Below, in pieces: positions 11,907 through 22,786 of a DNA stretch of 64,000 nt (positions are counted from its first letter, which is position 1; each line of letters opens with the position of its first letter). Below the pieces are notes generated by a model that was not told the DNA's origin, made no database searches, and saw only the letters and a list, made by a program, of their open reading frames with translations. The position numbers were made by a program, and so were the translations under genes. This DNA comes from Phycomyces nitens. Taxonomy: Eukaryota > Mucoromycota > Mucoromycetes > Mucorales > Phycomycetaceae. The DNA is taken from NCBI GenBank assembly GCA_022702545.1, contig JAHRBC010000003.1:7750001-7814000 (forward strand). Reading direction: 5' to 3'.

Positions 11907-12027
11907 ATAATTACTTGCATCTCTCATTCCTATACTTTCATTAATATTGTTTTGAATACACAAGTATTGTATGTTTTATATAAGATAGTGAAAGATAATA
12001 ATAATAATAGAAAAAAGAAAAAGAAGT

Positions 12028-15000
12028 CTAAGCATAAAGCTTTCTAGGCAAGGGAATGACAAGAACTTTGGCTGCGCCACGACCAGAAGCTTGATTGCCG
12101 ATTGCAATTGGTGAAAGGATACGATGAACAGGCAAAATGTTATCGTAGTTATACTTTTGGAAAGTCGGCTTATACAGCTCAATACCCTGGTTGATTCTTG
12201 GTTGATGGTAAGGGATTTCATACCACTCAACAAAAGCAAAAACATGCTGGGGATTAAGGCGTGCAAGAAAGTTGGCAGGAGTAGGGGTTGGCGAAAAATT
12301 GTGGACGAAAAGATATTTAATACGACCAGCGTATATCTCCCCAGAATCACCATTTTTCTCAATATACATTGCCTGGATGTATGAACCTCTTCCGTTTGCC
12401 CCCTCACTGCCTTTATAGACTTGTCCAAGAAGATTTATCAAGGTAAACTTCTGGATCCTGTCATTGACAAAGTGTGCATTTCTAATCATGTTTTTTGCAC
12501 TGCAAAGATCGTCATCGGCATACTCCATCTTGTAGTACTTCAGCAGGCAGTCATACTCAAGTTTTCTCATCGTTGTTGGTGCTTTCAAAACCAATGGCAA
12601 GGCAGATGGCAGAAGGGGCTCATTGCCAAACGTTTGCTTTGTTGGATTCATTGCTGATTCCAAAAAGGCAGGGAGAGAGAAGATTGACAGCCTATTTTGC
12701 TGAGGCACAAACACAGTGGCGGGAGACAGTCTGTTAAACAGATCAAGATGACTTGGGCTGGTGATGGTGGCAAGATGAGCTTGGTAAAAGTCGCCTTTGG
12801 AACCACTTTGAACGAACTTATTCATGTATGTCTTTTCAAAACCAGCTTTACGATTGGTGTTGAAGCCTTTGACAAGTCCATTGTATCGTTCAAAGCTGAA
12901 CAGCCAATATCCATAAATGGGCCCGAAATCGTTAATTGTCTCTTTTAAATGGAGGTGAAGGTGCATGTTTGGAGACAGGACGTCATGCTCGTACAATTCT
13001 TCACAACCACCGCAGAATCTCTCCAGACTACCATGAGCAAGCTCAATCTCTTCTTCAGTTATTGTTGGTTTTGTCAATAACCGGCAGGCATCAACAAACT
13101 CGATCCAGTTGGCGAACAGATCATCTTCTAGCCGTCCCTTCAATACAACAGGCGAGTAAATTAAGCACCATGATTTCCATTCATCTGCCTTCATGAATGG
13201 AAATCCCTTTGCAATTTTGGTGGTGAGGCTGGCGTATTCTGAAGGCAATGTAATAGTGTTCGCCTCAACCTGCATCTCACAAAGATCATTGTCATCGAGA
13301 TGACCACACAGGATCCACTTTTCCATCATGCGCTTGGCCGTTCCAAGGAAAAGATTGTGCATTGGGTCCACAATTGTTGCCCTGACTGGTTCAAAATAGG
13401 CAAGTCTGTGAAGCTCGGACCACCGCACTCCATTCTCAACTTCCAGCTGCTTTCTCTCCACCAAAGTTCTTGCATTTTTCCACATGGTGGCATGCCGGCG
13501 GTTCTCCTCTTTTGTACGGCCAACCCACTCTGAAGAGTTGAACCCAGAATAGTCAACGATCGAAGTCCCTTCAAAACGGAAAAAGTGACGATTGCACTTA
13601 TGACATGCATTTCTGCTGTTGTGGGAAGTGAAGCCACAGGTCTTTCTTGCAGCAGGTATGTCGCATGCAACCATCAGGAGAGCAGCACGAACCAAAGCAC
13701 CAGAACGACTGTATGTATCAATACTGATACCAGTGTACAGCTCCTCGAGCTCATTAACAAGGGGGCGCAGGTAGTTGTTGATTTCGGCTGTGCTTGCTTC
13801 TTTGGGACCTGGCATGAGCCCAACGAGAATCACGTTTTCCATCTTATTGCGCTCGTCTCTTGGCAAATTGTTGATGGTAAGATATATCGCACCACAAGAA
13901 TAAGTTACCCCATCGAAAGGCTGGAACCAATCGATGTTAAGAGTCAACAACAACGATCTCTCTCTGGCAACAAACTGCATGCCATCCTCATCCACAAACT
14001 CCTTCCACATCTTTCCATCGTAAACATCAAACATGGTGCCAGGAACCTTTGGACCACGATTCCACATGTTGATGGCAGTTTCGAAATTGGGTCGCTTGAA
14101 AAGCTTTGCCAAGGCTGTTTTCAACGAGTTGTAGACAAAAGTGCGCTTTGCAGTCAATCCATTACTAATTCCAGACTTAAACAGACTGTTTCCACATTCG
14201 TTCTGGCGGCCAAGTTTCTTTCCAGTACAACAAGTAGGTACTTCACTATTGCTTTTATACAGAGTGTGACAATCACTGCATGCAACAAATGTTGACACAC
14301 CACTTGTCATAGCATTGTATCCAGTCATCTTCTTTAAACCGGGAATACTCGTTGGGAGTCTGAAGCTTTCCCCATAGTGCTCAAGGATTGCATTAATGAA
14401 AGAGATTAATATCACGGCACCCTCATCAACAACAAAGGAAGAAATGAACATGACAAGGAAGATGGCTATCAATCTATGCCATGGATCTTCAGGAAGATTG
14501 GCTGAACTCTCTGTGAGTATTAATGATAATTAAATATTAATATCTTTCTTTATTCAAAGGTACTATCAACATTTTTGTTTATTGCTGACCTTCACTCTGC
14601 TCGGCCTCTTCTTTCTCAGCATCTTCATCAGACAATTCATGCTCAGATGAATATTCTTCAATGAGCTCATCTGTTCCAAAAAGAAAATCTTCGGCCAAAA
14701 GAGGTAAGAACCCATCGGGATATTCCATGGATGATGGTACATCATTAGAGTAACTGTCATCTATTAAAACCGAGCATAAGTAAAGTGTAAATTGAGTATA
14801 AAAAATAAAATACTATGTACATTCAATGTCCTCTTCAAATTGAATTGCTTCCATGTCCACATCAACACTGCTTTGTTGGACAGGCAAGACTATTTAAAAT
14901 ATTATTAATATTATAGCCCACACTATATAATTGCCATTTTATTTACGATTGATATTTCTATCCAATTCTCTGTCTTTGTCACTCTGAGCATGACGCTTGG

Positions 15001-15094
15001 CAGTTCTTTTGGCAGTGATCATGTAGCCAGCAGGATTGCAAATGCATTTCGAGCATCGGCATTCAACTTCATTAGCATTTGGAATGGCAAACAT
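12028..15094 (-). CDS. CACTA (En/Spm) Tnp2-type transposase, intact
   Basis: Exons 15094-14947, 14889-14821, 14760-14590 and 14510-12028 join without a stop to give 956 residues. The start is the ATG before a Cys-rich N-terminal motif (ECRCSKCICNPAGY), the same layout as in the broken copy at 3609-7344. The second and third exons encode an acidic linker (EHELSDEDAEKEEAE). The large last exon holds the Tnp2 core: LTLNIDWFQPFDG, YSCGAIYLTINNLPRD, LVGLMPGPKEA, CHKC, DPMHNLFLGTAKRMM and NMHLHLHL. Enzymes of this family move CACTA elements by cutting at their terminal repeats. It converges with the accessory gene at 10721-11906. No inactivating change was seen, so this is the potentially active transposase of the pair, although the element ends could not be located. 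Confidence 0.9.
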
Positions 15095-15099
15095 TTTTT

Positions 15100-17135
15100 T
15101 GGGTTTATATCAAAAGAGAATATATAATAGCAGTAGTTTATTGTCAGTTCCTTTATAGTTTTATTATTACTTTCAGGTACTCCGTAATCTATCTAACCAA
15201 TAAGACATGCTTATATCTGTCAATGATACTAACCAAAGGATTTTCCCTGAGTTGCAATTTTTCATATACTGTTATTGATAATAACACCCCACAATTAATC
15301 ATTGATTTAACACTGTTTTTGCAGTGCCTGGGATGTTATCTTGCCATGGTCATTAACAAAGAGGAACCAGATATTGGTTGTGGAGTTTGTATTTCACTCA
15401 GTTGTGTGTATACCACAGCAGGAAAGTTGAGACCTGCAACAATGTGTATAAAGGACAGCATATCTAACATTAATCTTTGTCTTTTGGGTATGACGTGGTT
15501 CCGAGACTTTGGCATTATGCTCAGACCAAAGGATTCTACGGTGGTAATACCTACTGGGTATGGATCCAGATTTGTGGAGCTCCAAGAGACTACCAAGGGA
15601 CGCCAAGGGAAAGAAGTGCCAGTTTACACCGTAAACGTCAGGATGGAAATGGATGGGGATACAAGTCAAGATGAGCCAACGAGCCCTAGCTCTAATCTTT
15701 TGGTTACGTATGAGGAAGAAGTTTTGAGTCAATCCTCTGGTACCCAGGACGAGTTGCCCATCACGATTTCCACCCTCCTGAAAGACTACCCTCAAGCTTT
15801 TGCTGAAGATTCTGGCTTGGGCCTGGTAAATTTCTTGGACCATGACATTCCAATGGTTACTGAGGATCCCATCCACTCAAGACCCTACCACCTCACCTGG
15901 GAGGAAGAAAACTCATTGAAGAATGAGTTGGATTCACTCTTGAAGCTCGGTCTGATATGCCCCTCAAAAGGTCTTTGGACATCCCCCGTTTTCTTTGTGA
16001 GGAAGAGAGATGGAGCTCTCCGACTGGTGGTCAACTACTGCAAGCTTAATTCTATAACGGTTAAGGATGTATTCCCCCTGCCTCACATTGACAACTTATT
16101 GGACTTGCTTGGAGGTGCTTCTTGGTTCTCGACTTTGGATGCTGCAAGTGGCTTTTGGCAAATCCTGGTTTCTGCAAATTCTATTGAAAAAACTGGTTTT
16201 GTTACTCGTCAAGGCACTTTCGAGTTTACGGTTATGCCTTTTGGTTTAATTTCAGCGCCCTCTACATTCCAGAGAGCTATGTCCACCGTCCTGTCTTCCT
16301 ATATTGGTGATTTTGTCTACGTCTTTATCGACAATATTATCATATTTTCCAAGACATTGGATGAACATGTCAATCACTTGAAGCTTGTTTTCAATGCTTG
16401 TGAAACAGCCAACCTTTGTCTCAAGCGTAGTAAATGTCAATTTGCCCAATCTTCTGTTGAGTACCTGGGTCATGTCGTTTCTGACAAGGGTCTGCTTCCG
16501 TGTAACCGTAATGTGGAGAAATTGTTTGCCTTGACTGTCCCAACCTCTACCAACAATGTACACACCTTCCTTGGTATGGCCAGATATTACAGGAGGTTTA
16601 TCCACAATTATGCTAAGGTGGCTCAACCATTGACAGCTCTACTCAAGAAAGATACTCCCTTCACTTGGTCCGTGCCACAACAACAAGCCTTCCAGTCGCT
16701 CAAGGACGCTTTGGTAAATCCGCCAATATTGGACTTCCCAGATCAAACAAAAGTCCAAATCTTGATGATGGACACTTCTACCAGGGGTCTCGGAGCAGTC
16801 TTATCCCAAGCTCCTGAAAGAAACCTGGAGGAAGAAACTGTGATTGCCTATGGTTCTCGAGCACTTAGAGGTCCCGAGAAAAATTATTCTGCTACTCACT
16901 TAGAAGCTCTCGCCTTGGTTTGGGGAGTTTCTCGTTTCTGTTATTATTTGGCCGGGAGACATTTTATACTGCGTACCAATCATGCCGCTCTGGTTTACAT
17001 GGTAAACAACTCAAAACCTTCTGCAAAACTGTCGAGATGGGCTGCTGCGTTAATGGAGCACGATTTCACTATTCAACACTGACCAGGCCGTGAAAATCCG
17101 GCTGATGCTCTCTCTCGTCTGTTACCCTCTTATTA
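15100..17135 (+). pseudogene. Ty3/gypsy pol fragment (family C): protease tail, reverse transcriptase, RNase H; inactive
   Basis: The 5' part is missing: there is no Gag, and only the end of a retropepsin-like region is visible (LLGMTWFRDFG). From about 15830 a standard Ty3 RT follows: KLGLICPSKGLWTSPVFFV, FSTLDAASGFWQI, VMPFGLISAPSTFQRAM and YLGHVVSDKGL. RNase H follows (MDTSTRGLGAVLSQ and TNHAALVYM). Two lesions are visible. The catalytic box reads FIDN (16327-16335) where Ty3 enzymes have a D-D pair. A TGA at 17080-17082 replaces the usual Arg before PGRENPADALSR, which is still present downstream in the same frame. The matching integrase lies at 23336-24691, separated by later insertions. 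The left edge abuts CACTA element 2. Confidence 0.85.
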
Positions 17136-17307
17136 ACCAGACCACACATTACTGTTGTTGTGGGTAGAGTAAAAATAGGAAAGATACAAAAGAATTTGTG
17201 AGAACTTGTGTAGGGTATTTATTATCCAGAAAAAGGTTATGTTTCTACACAGAACTAACTACTGATATTTATATGTTTTCTGATTTATAATTCAGTATAT
17301 GCTTTGG

Positions 17308-17649
17308 TGTGATATTTGGTAGTAGAAAAGGGACGGTGGATACTTTGAGACTCTTTATTGTGATTGAGAAAAAGTTAAAGTTATATCCAGTCCTTTATTC
17401 AAGAAGTGTGTTAACTTAGTATTTATAATTATTGTTATAATTCTTATCAGCTTGGATATTCATTATCATAATAGCTGTGTTATTAGTTAATAGGTATTTT
17501 GGGACTTTATCCCACAATAGATTGGGTATGGTATTTTCATATTTGGATAAGGATTTCTGGATAGTATAGTTTGTCTTGATTTTAGATAATCCAGCTATCT
17601 GGGTTTATATATCACTTTTCTCTGATATACCATTATGCCAAATACAACA
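17308..17649 (-). repeat. 3' LTR of the Ty3 family A element
   Basis: 342 bp with TG...CA ends. It differs from the 5' LTR at two sites near 17504 (A versus G) and 17571 (A versus G). It abuts the polypurine tract on its inner (right) side. Confidence 0.95.
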
Positions 17650-17666
17650 TTACCCCCCTCCAGACT
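17648..17666 (-). promoter_or_regulatory. Polypurine tract beside the 3' LTR
   Basis: On the minus strand the sequence reads AGTCTGGAGGGGGGTAATG and ends at the LTR border. In LTR retrotransposons this RNase H-resistant tract primes plus-strand DNA. It also encodes the last residues (S-G-G-G) and the stop codon of the polyprotein. Confidence 0.85.
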
Positions 17667-20600
17667 TGACTTTAGTTAAGCGCTTGCTTTGGCGTCTATT
17701 ATCGTAGTTCTTCTTGGAGATGGAGTTTGTTTTGTTTTGTGCACTGAGAATCTTGGTCTGGTCCTTTCTTGGATGTCCTCTTGGTCTTTTTACTACAAGC
17801 TCATTCGTGATATTCTGTTTGTCTCTGCGTACCCAATATTCTTGGATTGTTTGGAGATCTGTAAACTTACCCGGTGTGATCCAGGCATCTTCTTCTGGTC
17901 CATATCCTTTCCATCTCACCAGAAACTCACGCTTGCCAGCGTTGCCTCTGTGATTGATGATTGCCTGTACTTCAAACAGTTCGTCTTCGAGTATTGCCTC
18001 GTCCATCGATATCAATTTCAAATCCGATGGTGGGTAATCTCTAGGCAAGAGTGCTCCTGTCTCATCTTGTAATACATATGAGCCTCCTTTGGTTTGACGA
18101 ATTACTGTGTATGGCCCTTGATATGCTGGAGCTAATTTGCTGCTTCTTGTAGGTAGTTTGATCATTACATAACTACCATTGTCAATTCTTGCAATTCGAT
18201 GTGTGCTATCAAACTTTTCTTTTTGTATGGCCGTAATTCGATCGGTTCTGTCTTTAATGGCTGGAAACACAACTTCTGCCATATGATCAATACGTTTGAT
18301 AAGTTCGTCATAGGTCATTGGTTTCGATGGTGTAGATTTGGGATCTCTATAGTCCTCAAAAGCGTTCATTTGTCTAGCAAACATCAGTGAAAATGGAGCA
18401 GTATTTAACCTTTTTGACATCTTATTATTGATTGCCAATTGTACAGCTGGGAGATAATAGTCCCAATCTTTTCCAGTTCCTGCTACCATCTTTCTGATGA
18501 CTTGCATAGATGTCTGTACCCATCTCTCTGCTAGGCCATTTGCTCTAGGGTGGTATGGTGTTACAAGTCTATGATCGACTCCTGTATTCTGTAGTAATTT
18601 CTTCATCAGTTCATTCTTGAACTCTGTGCCATTATCAGATTGTATGATTCGTGGAAACCCGAAATCACCAAATATCTGTACTAGTGTTTTGACAATAGTG
18701 TCTGATTGTTTGTTCGGAATTGCTCTTAATAAGCAGAAGCGTGTGCAAACGTCTACCATTACAAATAGGTATACATTACTCTCTGTTGTAGGATGTAATG
18801 GGCCAGCTAGGTCGATTGCCCAGTGGTCTCCTGGTACATATGCATGGATAGGTCTTAGAGGATTATAGCCTTTCTTAGTGATATTATATTTCTGACAAGA
18901 CGGACATTCTTTTACACATTCAAGTGCATCTTGGATCATATTTGCCCAATGTATACCGTTCTTGTGATTCAATTCTACTATGTGTTCTGCACCAAAGTGT
19001 CCAAAGAGATGCGCTTTCATTAATATATCTTTGCGCTCTTCTTCTGCAGGTGTCATGTAGTCTATGGTATCACTCTTTGTCTTGACCGTAAATACTCTTT
19101 GGTCCTTTGGTTTAGATGTGTACTCAATTTGTTCAAACTTCGGATTCTGCTGAGCCTCTATTTTGTCTTGAGATGGCTTCAGTGCCTCATTACCCCCCTC
19201 CAGACTATTTTCCGGGGAGAATAGACAAGATAAATAATCCGGTAACTTGTTGCTGATGCCAGGTATGTGTACCACATCATAATTATAATCAAGTAACGTA
19301 TCCATCCACTGGATCATCATGGGATTTGCCACCTTTTGCGTGTGGATATATGTCAAAGCCTTGTGGTCAGTGTACAATGTGAATTTCTGTCCCCATAAGA
19401 ATTTGTGGAATTTCTTAAGTGCGAATACCATGGCTAGTAGCTCACGTTTCGTCGTAGAATAATTACGTTCTGATTTTGATAAAGCTCTGGCCATAAATCC
19501 AATGTACTTCTTTTGGTCATTGATATTTTGATACAGAGTAGCACCAATTCCTAGATTGGAAGCATCAGTGGCAACAAAGAATGGTTGAGATAAGTCAGGA
19601 AAGTGCAATATGGGATTTGTTTGCAAAATGGCTTTAAGCTGCTCGAAACTCCGTTGGTGATCATTATTCCAAATCTTGGATAAGCTACCAGCGTTTCTGA
19701 GAGCATCCAGTGGCGCAGTAATGTGGGCTGCCACTGGTATGTATTCACGAAAATAATTGATGACTCCTAGAAAGCTCTGGATGTCTTTTCCTGTCTTTGG
19801 TATAGGCCATTGCAGCACATTCGTGATCTTTCTTTGGTCAATTCGACTGCCTTGTGCGTCGACTGAGAATCCCAGTAAGTAGACTGATTTCTGGGCAAAA
19901 TGACATTTGTTGGGGTTCAAAATTAGATTGACCTCCGTCAATTTGTTGATAGCTTGACAAACATGATGGGTATGTTCCTCTAGATTCTTGGAGAAAATGA
20001 CGATGTCATCCACAAACGTTTGTATAAAAGGCATGTCCTGGAATATCAAAGACATGACTCTTTGGAACTTTGAGGATAAGGGCTTGAGTCCAAAAGGACA
20101 TCCCTGAAACATATACTGCAGATTATTGTGCGTAAATGTCGTTTTATGTTGATCCTCTTTGCGTATTTGGAAGCGATGGAAGGCGCTTTTTAAATCAAGT
20201 GTAGAAAATACACTTGCTCCTGCTAGAGTATTGAAGATCTCTCGGATTAATGGCAAAGGGTATCGGTCATCAGGAAGCAATTTATTAATGTGCCAAGGAT
20301 CAAGGCATGGTCTCTTGCCCATCTTGTTTCCTTGTGCATCTTTTTTGTCAGCCAGAGTCAGTAGACTGTTCCATGCTGAGTTTACTGTCAATTTCACAAT
20401 AGTTCCTTCTTTCAGCCAGTTATTAACGGCCTCATCTATGATGGGTCTTAATGCATAGGGAATAGGATATTGTCTTTGGTACGTAGTCGCAGCTTCTGGT
20501 GTGTGCAATGCCACCACCGATTCAGGTACTGTACAAAATGAATCTTTTGGTATTGCTTCATTAGCCTTAATATATGGTGTGACTGCTGAGAAAAACTTTG

Positions 20601-22398
20601 CTCTTTCAGCCTCTGTGCCATAGGGTGCATTGTTTGGCTCAAGATCATCTATTATGGGCTGTTCCTTTTTTATATTTTCTTTATAATCATTTGCATTCCA
20701 AGACGTGGCAACACCCGTAAAGGCTATTCCCATCTTTGGCATAATATCAAAACCAAGAATAAGATCAACACCTTTGATATTCATATCAATAAGTTCAAAT
20801 TCGTGTGTAAAAGAGTGGCCATTAGCGTAACTAACTAGCAAAGGAGATGTCTTTCCTATACGTTGCACAGATTGTGCTTTACTTGCAAATGTTATGTTTC
20901 CTTCGATTTTTGTAATAGGTAGACTTATGAGTTTATTATATAGTTCTACACTAATACACGAGACTTCGGCTCCGGAGTCCAGCAAGCCCATGAGCTGATG
21001 CTCATTCTGTAATAATACAGGGGTGTTTAGTGAGAATGGATTCAATTGATATTGTTCCTTATTTGTCTTACCTAGTGAGGTATACTCCAGTTCTTCGGAC
21101 AGTTTGTCCACCATGCTGCCTCTTGATGTGCGTACAGCATGCACAGCCACATTGGGCTTGCGCTGTTTATTCACAAAAGAGGTGTGGTATTCTGGGCATG
21201 TATGTCCTGGGCTCCATTGTCGGTGACAATGGTAGCATTCCTTGGCCTTGGCCTTTTCCGCATGACCGGAGATGATCCTACATCCCTCCGTGTTGTGGGT
21301 GGTATTCTTACCATGCTGAGTGCAGAAGAATCCTGCACTAGCTGGGGAACCCGAGGCTTTTCCAGAACGATGTCTGCTCGACCCGAACTGGAAAGACTGA
21401 CCATCTGTGCGTCGGCGGGAGCCAGTGTGGGTCTTCTCGGCCTCGGCTCTAACCCTCTTCATGGGGCGAGTCAGCGTGATTGCCAGATCCAGGACTTGTT
21501 GGACGGTCTGCGGCTTGTGGGAGTTGCAGGTCCACCAGGCAACGTGGGTGGTTTGATGGAAGTGCGGGGTGAGGGAAGCCAAGAACCGCAAGGCCACAAT
21601 CATGTCTTGCTTCACGTTGCCCTCGCGGCAAGTCCTCTGGAAACGGTGTCCATACTCTTGGACGGACTCGTCCTCTCTCATGGTCATGGTTAGCGCCTTG
21701 ACCGACATTATTGCCTGCTGCTCCTCGGAGTCATAGTGCTGCTTGATCAGCACACAGGCCTCCTCCCACTTGCAGTTCTTCAACGCCAATGTACTTTTGT
21801 ACCAGGCGTCGTACTCATCCACCATGGCATTCGGGAGCCATTTCGACCAGGCAATGTCAATGTGCTCCTTGCCAGTTGCGAGCACATTCTCAAACGTGGA
21901 CAGGTAGAGCTCCACGTGTTGGTACACCTTGGCATCCGGGTTGGGGACGGAGTGACCAGCCAGCTGGAACAACGGAATGTCCCTCAAGTTGATGGCGGTC
22001 CCGTTGGTGTTGGTCGGGATAGGCTCTTGGGCGGCCGCAAGGAGTGTCCGGAATCTGGCCAACTGCTCGTTGGCATCGTCAACCTCCTTGCCAAGGGTCT
22101 TGGCAACCTCGTGGTCATCCTTGTCGGTGGCCTCATCCACGGCAAGCATGAGGTCCCAGGCCTTCTGCTCGTACTTGCTGATCAACCTTTCAGCTACGGC
22201 CCTGGTATTCTTGCGCCTTTCTTCTCCAGAGACGGCGCCTTGCTCAGTCACCTTGGGAGCATAGCGGGAGTCAGCTAAGCCGGAAACACACTTTTGCTCG
22301 GAAGTGGTGTCTACTTCCATGAGCTCACTTGTGCTCTCCTTGTGGGCAGGGGCCTCTTGCTGGGCAATGGTAGGGGTCTCGTTGTTGATGGAAGACAT
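17650..22398 (-). CDS. Ty3 chromovirus Gag-Pol polyprotein
   Basis: This is one frame of 1582 residues, starting at the ATG 46 nt inside the 5' LTR. Approximate order: Gag capsid-like domain to residue 330; a zinc knuckle CYHCHRQWSPGHTC near 388; retropepsin with DSGA near 473; reverse transcriptase with FVDD near 796; RNase H with ATDAS near 946 and YTDHKAL near 1015; integrase with an HHCC finger at about 1130-1167 and catalytic D, D, E near 1193 (AIDLAGP), 1253 (SDNGTEF) and 1290 (AERW). A chromodomain at about 1470-1525 (FLVRWKGYGPEEDAWI) follows the integrase, which defines the chromovirus branch. In that group the domain can guide integration to marked chromatin. The protein makes the particle, copies the RNA and inserts the cDNA. 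There is no frameshift between gag and pol, and all catalytic boxes are intact, so the element may be active. Confidence 0.96.
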   Translation of the reverse strand: MSSINNETPTIAQQEAPAHKESTSELMEVDTTSEQKCVSGLADSRYAPKVTEQGAVSGEERRKNTRAVAERLISKYEQKAWDLMLAVDEATDKDDHEVAKTLGKEVDDANEQLARFRTLLAAAQEPIPTNTNGTAINLRDIPLFQLAGHSVPNPDAKVYQHVELYLSTFENVLATGKEHIDIAWSKWLPNAMVDEYDAWYKSTLALKNCKWEEACVLIKQHYDSEEQQAIMSVKALTMTMREDESVQEYGHRFQRTCREGNVKQDMIVALRFLASLTPHFHQTTHVAWWTCNSHKPQTVQQVLDLAITLTRPMKRVRAEAEKTHTGSRRRTDGQSFQFGSSRHRSGKASGSPASAGFFCTQHGKNTTHNTEGCRIISGHAEKAKAKECYHCHRQWSPGHTCPEYHTSFVNKQRKPNVAVHAVRTSRGSMVDKLSEELEYTSLGKTNKEQYQLNPFSLNTPVLLQNEHQLMGLLDSGAEVSCISVELYNKLISLPITKIEGNITFASKAQSVQRIGKTSPLLVSYANGHSFTHEFELIDMNIKGVDLILGFDIMPKMGIAFTGVATSWNANDYKENIKKEQPIIDDLEPNNAPYGTEAERAKFFSAVTPYIKANEAIPKDSFCTVPESVVALHTPEAATTYQRQYPIPYALRPIIDEAVNNWLKEGTIVKLTVNSAWNSLLTLADKKDAQGNKMGKRPCLDPWHINKLLPDDRYPLPLIREIFNTLAGASVFSTLDLKSAFHRFQIRKEDQHKTTFTHNNLQYMFQGCPFGLKPLSSKFQRVMSLIFQDMPFIQTFVDDIVIFSKNLEEHTHHVCQAINKLTEVNLILNPNKCHFAQKSVYLLGFSVDAQGSRIDQRKITNVLQWPIPKTGKDIQSFLGVINYFREYIPVAAHITAPLDALRNAGSLSKIWNNDHQRSFEQLKAILQTNPILHFPDLSQPFFVATDASNLGIGATLYQNINDQKKYIGFMARALSKSERNYSTTKRELLAMVFALKKFHKFLWGQKFTLYTDHKALTYIHTQKVANPMMIQWMDTLLDYNYDVVHIPGISNKLPDYLSCLFSPENSLEGGNEALKPSQDKIEAQQNPKFEQIEYTSKPKDQRVFTVKTKSDTIDYMTPAEEERKDILMKAHLFGHFGAEHIVELNHKNGIHWANMIQDALECVKECPSCQKYNITKKGYNPLRPIHAYVPGDHWAIDLAGPLHPTTESNVYLFVMVDVCTRFCLLRAIPNKQSDTIVKTLVQIFGDFGFPRIIQSDNGTEFKNELMKKLLQNTGVDHRLVTPYHPRANGLAERWVQTSMQVIRKMVAGTGKDWDYYLPAVQLAINNKMSKRLNTAPFSLMFARQMNAFEDYRDPKSTPSKPMTYDELIKRIDHMAEVVFPAIKDRTDRITAIQKEKFDSTHRIARIDNGSYVMIKLPTRSSKLAPAYQGPYTVIRQTKGGSYVLQDETGALLPRDYPPSDLKLISMDEAILEDELFEVQAIINHRGNAGKREFLVRWKGYGPEEDAWITPGKFTDLQTIQEYWVRRDKQNITNELVVKRPRGHPRKDQTKILSAQNKTNSISKKNYDNRRQSKRLTKVKSGGG
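19188..19206 (-). promoter_or_regulatory. Internal copy of the polypurine tract (candidate central PPT)
   Basis: The 19-bp sequence CATTACCCCCCTCCAGACT at 17648-17666 occurs again here without mismatch, inside the coding region between RNase H and integrase. A second, internal PPT is known from Ty1 and from lentiviruses, where it primes an extra plus strand. Here it encodes S-L-E-G-G-N. The exact match over 19 bp in a coding sequence argues for function over chance. Confidence 0.65.
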
Positions 22399-22444
22399 TT
22401 TTTGGATAGTGTTTTTTATAGAAGCGAGGGTTCAAAGTAAAAAA

Positions 22445-22786
22445 TGTGATATTTGGTAGTAGAAAAGGGACGGTGGATACTTTGAGACTCTTTATTGTGA
22501 TTGAGAAAAAGTTAAAGTTATATCCAGTCCTTTATTCAAGAAGTGTGTTAACTTAGTATTTATAATTATTGTTATAATTCTTATCAGCTTGGATATTCAT
22601 TATCATAATAGCTGTGTTATTAGTTAATAGGTATTTTGGGACTTTGTCCCACAATAGATTGGGTATGGTATTTTCATATTTGGATAAGGATTTCTGGATG
22701 GTATAGTTTGTCTTGATTTTAGATAATCCAGCTATCTGGGTTTATATATCACTTTTCTCTGATATACCATTATGCCAAATACAACA
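22445..22786 (-). repeat. 5' LTR of the Ty3 family A element
   Basis: 342 bp, TG...CA ends, two differences from the 3' LTR. It is expected to hold the promoter for the minus-strand transcript. It is followed on the right by the duplication TTTGG. Confidence 0.95.

Larger units (their letters stand above)
17308..22786 (-). mobile_element. Complete Ty3/gypsy chromovirus, family A
   Basis: The two LTRs are 342 bp each (17308-17649 and 22445-22786), run TG...CA, and differ at only two positions that I could find, so the insertion is recent. The perfect target duplication TTTGG lies at 17303-17307 and 22787-22791. The polypurine tract GGAGGGGGG touches the 3' LTR (left end) and overlaps the stop codon of the polyprotein. 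A single gag-pol frame fills the interior. The leader between the 5' LTR and the ATG is only 46 nt and shows no TGG-starting tRNA primer site. Confidence 0.96.

Noticed and set aside
13585..14295. 236-codon open frame on the + strand opposite Tnp2
   Set aside because: It is antisense to a clear transposase exon, has no recognisable domain and has an unusual composition; a shadow frame.
21736..22278. Frames opposite the Ty3 Gag region
   Set aside because: The minus-strand polyprotein has clear homology; the + frames are shadows in GC-richer DNA.
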